This document shows positions 60,258-64,000 of a stretch of DNA of 64,000 bases, piece after piece. Position 1 is the stretch's first letter. The number at the start of each line of letters is the position of its first letter. A program made the position numbers and the translations under genes. The stretch lies in contig JACKCO010000003.1 of NCBI GenBank assembly GCA_020633995.1, positions 62,001-126,000 of the forward strand, in the 5' to 3' direction. The DNA comes from Campylobacterota bacterium. Its GTDB lineage: Bacteria > Babelota > Babeliae > Babelales > RVW-14. The notes under the pieces were generated by a model. That model did no database searches and was not told where the DNA came from. It saw only the letters and a program-made list of their open reading frames with translations.

Positions 60258-60641
60258 GATAGAATTTTTCATCTTCATCTGAATAAAATCAAAGACTCTT
60301 TTTGCTGTTTCGATTGCATCCTCTGCTTCTCCTCTGTCGATATCAAAATAATCATCTGGGTAACGAGAATGTATCGCAAATGGATTAAGCTTTTTTACAT
60401 CATCTTTTAGTGCCAGAAAGTCAGCATCTGATTCACAACAAATCTTTAGTAGATATTCTAAATCATGAGTACGCTCTAGTGGGTTTCCTTTAAAAATTAA
60501 AAATCCCTTCAGAACTTTTTCTGCGCATTGATGAGTGTGATAGGCAACGCAATCAAGTGTATCATCATCGTCTCTTAGGCCCTTGTGTGCCATTTTTAAG
60601 TCACTTTGTGCCTTAGCAAACCAATCTTTATGCCCTGGCAT
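60255..60641 (-). CDS. HEPN-domain toxin of an MNT/HEPN pair
   Basis: 128 residues, typical length. DWFAKAQSDLKMAHKGL, AYHTHQCAEKVLKGFLIFKG, RTHDLEYLLKICC and IHSRYPDDYFDID are HEPN (PF05168) landmarks. HEPN proteins of this class are RNases held in check by a minimal nucleotidyltransferase partner that modifies them. It overlaps the upstream MNT gene by 14 bases, so the two are translationally coupled. GGGAAAGG lies before the ATG. The stop codon lies in the ATPase remnant. Confidence 0.9.
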   Translation of the reverse strand: MPGHKDWFAKAQSDLKMAHKGLRDDDDTLDCVAYHTHQCAEKVLKGFLIFKGNPLERTHDLEYLLKICCESDADFLALKDDVKKLNPFAIHSRYPDDYFDIDRGEAEDAIETAKRVFDFIQMKMKNSI

Positions 60642-60948
60642 AGAGAACCTTTCCCTCTTTTTTTATCTTGTAACACAACGTTGAAGAATCTGCAGTTGTT
60701 TTTGCAAACTCATCTTTGGTATAAATTAAAAGATCTTTTGGGACTTTTAATTCCCATAAGGCTTCTGCACCCGCATCACCTCTTCTGTGTATTTTTTGGT
60801 CTGACTGATCAATCACAATAAGTAAGTCTAGGTCACTTCCTGCGTCGGGCTGACCCCACGCGTGTGAGCCAAAAAGGTATATCGTGATGGGATTATATGC
60901 CGAAACAAGTTTTTTTGTTACTGCTTCAATCATTTCATTCGATACCAT
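60628..60948 (-). CDS. Minimal nucleotidyltransferase (MNT) antitoxin
   Basis: 106 residues from the ATG at 60948, chosen because AAAGGAGCG precedes it; an ATG 16 codons upstream has no such site. The catalytic motif GSHAWGQPDAGSDLDLLIVI fits the NTase GSxxxGxxxxxSDxDL pattern with both metal-binding Asp. In known pairs the MNT protein adds nucleotides to the HEPN toxin. First gene of the pair. Confidence 0.9.
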   Translation of the reverse strand: MVSNEMIEAVTKKLVSAYNPITIYLFGSHAWGQPDAGSDLDLLIVIDQSDQKIHRRGDAGAEALWELKVPKDLLIYTKDEFAKTTADSSTLCYKIKKEGKVLYARA

Positions 60949-61023
60949 GAATAACGCTCCTTTGCCTAAAAGCAGAATCAATTTCGCAATATGCACAAGA
61001 ATTATTTTATTTTAAAGGAATTT

Positions 61024-61060
61024 AGATCCTCTGGTCAATCCCCTTGTCAAGCAAGAGGAC
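61024..61060. repeat. Dispersed palindromic repeat, type A
   Basis: Same sequence as at 58131, ending GCAAGAGGAC, directly joined to the 132-bp tandem unit. Confidence 0.9.
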
Positions 61061-61068
61061 AGGTCAGA

Positions 61069-61332
61069 GGATGCCCCCCTGTAGGCTCGTCGCTCCGGGC
61101 TTGATCCGGAGTCCATTCCTAAAGATAAAACCTATGTTTTTTACTCAAGTATTACCATGGATCCCGGCTCGGAGGCCGGGATGACAAGTTGGAAAGGCCT
61201 GGATGCCCCCCTGTAGGCTCGTCACTCCGGGCTTGATCCGGAGTCCATTCCTAAAAAATAAAACTTATGTTTTTTACCCAAGTATTACCATGGATCCCGG
61301 CTCGGAGGCCGGGATGACGAGTTGGCAAGGCC
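61069..61332. repeat. Tandem duplication of a 132-bp unit
   Basis: Unit 1 (61069-61200) and unit 2 (from 61201) differ at few positions and one indel. Each has a type D palindrome (CTCCGG...CCGGAG at 61093-61111) and a type C palindrome (61159-61185; 61292-61318). A third start, GGGATAAGAGTTGGC, follows. Confidence 0.92.
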
Positions 61333-61403
61333 GGGATAAGAGTTGGCAGGTTCAGTACTATCAAAAGTGTTTTTGAGGTGCTCGTTGTTAACTCAAATCC
61401 AAC

Positions 61404-61476
61404 AAAAAATTTGTCATTCCCGACTCTGATCGGGAATCTAGATCCTCTGGTCAATCCCCTTGTCAAGCCAGAGGAC
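61404..61476. repeat. Composite palindromic unit (type B plus type A), second copy
   Basis: Nearly identical to 60141-60213, including the AAAAATTTGTC lead-in. Confidence 0.92.
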
Positions 61477-61512
61477 AGGTCAGAGCATGACAAGTTTGAC
61501 TAAAAAGCAAAA

Positions 61513-61545
61513 AGAGAGGCGGCAACATTTCGTCACCGCCTCTCT
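61513..61545 (-). terminator. Intrinsic terminator of the ankyrin-like gene
   Basis: AGAGAGGCGG (61513-61522) and CCGCCTCTCT (61536-61545); reading the - strand a T-rich run follows. Confidence 0.88.
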
Positions 61546-61570
61546 TTCTTTTATTTGCTCCTGATGTGGA

Positions 61571-64000
61571 CTAGTCAAATAAACCAAGGCCCATATCGCC
61601 TTCTTCTTCTTTTTCTTCTGCTACAGGAACCTTCGCATCAACACAGGCCTTTTCAAAAGAGCCTTCTGCTTGATTGATAGGCTCTTTTGTAACATAAAAT
61701 GCATGTTCTCTTGGTTTTTGTGATGTAACCTTGATATACCACGGCTTATCATCACCTACTTCTTTTTGATCCAAGCACGCTTTACCCATGAGCGCAAGCT
61801 GATTTTTCACATCAGGGTCAAGATCAGGCTTTGACCATTCTGCTCGTATAAATTCAAAGATATTTTTATCTTGCTTATTATCATCATTGTCTATCAATGT
61901 CTTGGCAAGGTACCCATTATTTATCATCCTATGGACAATTTTATGCGCAAAGCCATATTTTTTCTGAGCAAATGCAAGCTGGAGGATATTCAAGCCGTTA
62001 TTGAAATTCCATCCTGTAAAATCGTTAGGCTGAGCATAGCGCAAAACGAGATCAATAAGCTGGCCATTATTTTCGTCTGCTTCTCGAATCACATCTCCAA
62101 GCGCATGACATATAACCAACGCATTACCTTGTTTTTGATTATTCAGCACGACCGGCACACCTTGAGTAAACAACGTGCTAAGCTCTGCAGCATTACCACT
62201 TGTCACCGCTTGCTGTACAAAACCTTTAAGCTTTTGGTGCAAAGCATTGGTGTGATCTTGTTGTAGCAGTTGCTGTACGCTCTTTCCAGATGCTCTCAAG
62301 GCCCCAGCAAACGCGTTAACCGTCGTTGCGCTAAGTACTGCTTGGTTTTTTACTTGCTCTTGAGCTTGCTTACGCGCCGCAACTACGTGACGCATTTCAG
62401 AAAACTTACCACCTTGTGCTTCTCCCGCTTCTTCGTCAGGAACTTGAATTATTTCCTCAGTCTCCTTCAGCTTCCAGCCATTCTCAACCTTTTCAAGCAG
62501 GCTGCGAGCCAGATCGTCGTAGGCTTGCTTTGCAGCCTCGGAGTTGTGACTATTTAAATTATATTGATCACACAACGCATCAAATAAATGCGTTTTCTGG
62601 TCATCGCGACCAACCGTCGCGTACACACCACGCTCGACAAAAGCTTGATGCACAGCGCGTGCAGTAGCTTGGCCACCATCATCTTGACCTATTAATGTCA
62701 AAGCATGCTCAAAATACCGTCCGTTCTGCAGCTGCTCGTCAGGGATTATGTACTGATCGCCATTTTTAGCAGTCAACATTTTTTTTGCTTGGTCAAAGTG
62801 TTTTGCAGTAATGAATCTATGTACAGTATTTGCGTAATCACACTGAACTTCATTTTTAGCAAATGTCAGCACAACATCAATAAGGCCACTTTCTGCGGCA
62901 GCAGTAATCATATCTCCACAATCAATCGTCCTAACATCAAGTTGCTCTCCACCACCTTCATGTGCTGACAACGATTTTTTAAGCAACACGTCAAGTCTAT
63001 CAGTTTGGTTGGAATTAACCGCAACCAAAAGTGCTTCTTCAATCTGACCCCGAGTTGGCACACCTTTAACTTTATCGCCATATTCATTTTGATTGTACTG
63101 TGTTGCATTTTCAACCTTGTCAATCATATCATTTGCTTTGTCGAGAACACTGTCAGCTCCCACTGCTTTTGCAAGCTCAAAATGATCAGCAGTCAAGCCT
63201 GCAACGTCACCATGATGAGCTTGACCAAACCACTGCTCAAACTCACTTTGCAAAAAGTATTTTGTTGCTTGATCTGCATTTTTTGCAATGACAGCAAGTT
63301 GTTTTTCTTGACCTCGTTCAGCCAACATTGCACATGCTTGCGTAAGCGTCGTATCTTTCTCGTCAGCTTTGTGCTGCAACATTTGTAAATCGACAAGACC
63401 ATGGCGTGCAAGCATGTCAACAGCATCAGGGCTGTCATACAATGTCTCTAGAAGGCCCTCATGTTCATCGGCTGCTCCTACGTCTTTGCCTCGCTTAAGC
63501 AGACAGCACATCTTGAAGTAGTTGCGATCACGTTGTGCTTGGAGCAGAGGAGTCAAATCATTATACTGCCCCTTTGTTTCCAATTCATCTTTGGTCATGA
63601 AACCAAGCAGTGCAGCACCGGTAGCAACATCATCATTTTGCTCAGCAAGCGCAAGCAGTGCATCTTCGCTTGCCTTAAGCGCTTGTAAGTGCTCGTTGTC
63701 TACGGTCTCGATTTCTGAGTATTCATCTTCTGGTGTCGTTGTAACCTGACCACGACCAACGGCAAACTTGACAATCGCTTCAACCACTGCGGTTTTTTTA
63801 TTTTTGATGGCATGCTGAAGTGTTGAATGGTATTCATCGTCATCTTCATCATCGTCGTCATCACCCTCATTGTAAATCACCCAATCAGCATCATGGATCA
63901 ACTTACCTTGCGCATCATTTTGCTCTAGCAAATACGCTACACAGTGGGAATACCCAGCTTGTGCTGCTCGATCGATCATGCACATTCCATCTTTGTCTTC
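61571..64000 (-). CDS. Large ankyrin-like repeat protein (5'-partial)
   Basis: At least 804 residues; the frame is open to the window edge. Codons before the first ATG read as part of an ankyrin repeat (CMIDRAAQAGYSHCVAYLLE), so the true start lies outside. A strongly acidic insert (EGDDDDDEDDDEYH) follows. Central segments NDDVATGAALLGF, FKMCCLLKRG and AVIAKNADQATKYFLQSEF match the protein at 58258, so the two are paralogues. Further degenerate ankyrin-like helices fill the middle. The C-terminus is acidic (EEKEEEGDMGLGLFD). No enzymatic motif. Likely a protein-binding factor; whether it is exported cannot be judged without the N-terminus. Confidence 0.82.
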   Translation of the reverse strand, partial: EDKDGMCMIDRAAQAGYSHCVAYLLEQNDAQGKLIHDADWVIYNEGDDDDDEDDDEYHSTLQHAIKNKKTAVVEAIVKFAVGRGQVTTTPEDEYSEIETVDNEHLQALKASEDALLALAEQNDDVATGAALLGFMTKDELETKGQYNDLTPLLQAQRDRNYFKMCCLLKRGKDVGAADEHEGLLETLYDSPDAVDMLARHGLVDLQMLQHKADEKDTTLTQACAMLAERGQEKQLAVIAKNADQATKYFLQSEFEQWFGQAHHGDVAGLTADHFELAKAVGADSVLDKANDMIDKVENATQYNQNEYGDKVKGVPTRGQIEEALLVAVNSNQTDRLDVLLKKSLSAHEGGGEQLDVRTIDCGDMITAAAESGLIDVVLTFAKNEVQCDYANTVHRFITAKHFDQAKKMLTAKNGDQYIIPDEQLQNGRYFEHALTLIGQDDGGQATARAVHQAFVERGVYATVGRDDQKTHLFDALCDQYNLNSHNSEAAKQAYDDLARSLLEKVENGWKLKETEEIIQVPDEEAGEAQGGKFSEMRHVVAARKQAQEQVKNQAVLSATTVNAFAGALRASGKSVQQLLQQDHTNALHQKLKGFVQQAVTSGNAAELSTLFTQGVPVVLNNQKQGNALVICHALGDVIREADENNGQLIDLVLRYAQPNDFTGWNFNNGLNILQLAFAQKKYGFAHKIVHRMINNGYLAKTLIDNDDNKQDKNIFEFIRAEWSKPDLDPDVKNQLALMGKACLDQKEVGDDKPWYIKVTSQKPREHAFYVTKEPINQAEGSFEKACVDAKVPVAEEKEEEGDMGLGLFD

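Larger units (their letters stand above)
60949..61570. other. Non-coding repeat field
   Basis: About 620 bases with no gene. It consists largely of type A, B, C and D palindromic repeats, a 132-bp tandem duplication and the terminator of the downstream-strand gene. Confidence 0.85.

Overview
The window reads as a chromosome segment of an intracellular or protist-associated Gram-negative-type bacterium. By gestalt the best fit is Candidatus Dependentiae (TM6). This is inference: there is no rRNA gene here to settle it. The reasons are an AT-leaning genome, a TolQ-TolR-TolA-TolB envelope set, several ankyrin-repeat proteins, an F-box-like/ankyrin protein with a signal peptide, and many secreted proteins built from domains better known in eukaryotes (MIR, tectonin and farnesoic-acid-methyltransferase-type domains).

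Layout. Positions 1-32450 (+ strand) hold ten genes, the first cut by the window edge. All nine complete ones encode signal-peptide proteins, among them a 3805-residue giant at 19788-31205. They mix a few modules: MIR beta-trefoils, tectonin beta-propeller blades, Methyltransf_FA-like (FAMeT) beta-sandwiches, coiled coils and ankyrin repeats. Most end in a long Arg/Thr/Gly/Ala-rich tail. Positions 32487-35710 (- strand) are a housekeeping block: ftsH, rpmB, rpsT and a small VOC/glyoxalase-like gene. Positions 36116-38228 (+) hold an F-box-like/ankyrin gene and a short paralogue that shares its promoter and signal peptide. Positions 38435-41908 (-) are tolQ-tolR-tolA/tonB-tolB. Positions 42427-56752 (+) are a six-gene operon of the same secreted family, closed by a strong terminator. 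Positions 56894-64000 are accessory DNA: an AAA_14/DUF4143 ATPase with a 15-bp perfect palindrome upstream, two paralogous ankyrin-like genes, an MNT/HEPN toxin-antitoxin pair, and a dense field of palindromic repeats.

How the genes may work together. The two + strand clusters look like one surface or secreted system. All complete members have Sec signal peptides, share modules, and 14 of 16 family members end in an Arg-rich tail. Three small proteins (6547, 17728, 18630) consist only of signal peptide, coiled coil and tail, and their coiled coils match the pre-tail coiled coils of the large members, so they look like stand-alone docking or assembly subunits. Several members share a promoter of TTGACT/TTGATT-N19-TAnAnT form and unusually G-rich ribosome binding sites. 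The likely novel system is this Arg-tailed MIR/tectonin/FAMeT family: a sorting or anchoring tail plus carbohydrate/protein-binding modules, possibly facing a eukaryotic host. Its function is not known from the sequence.
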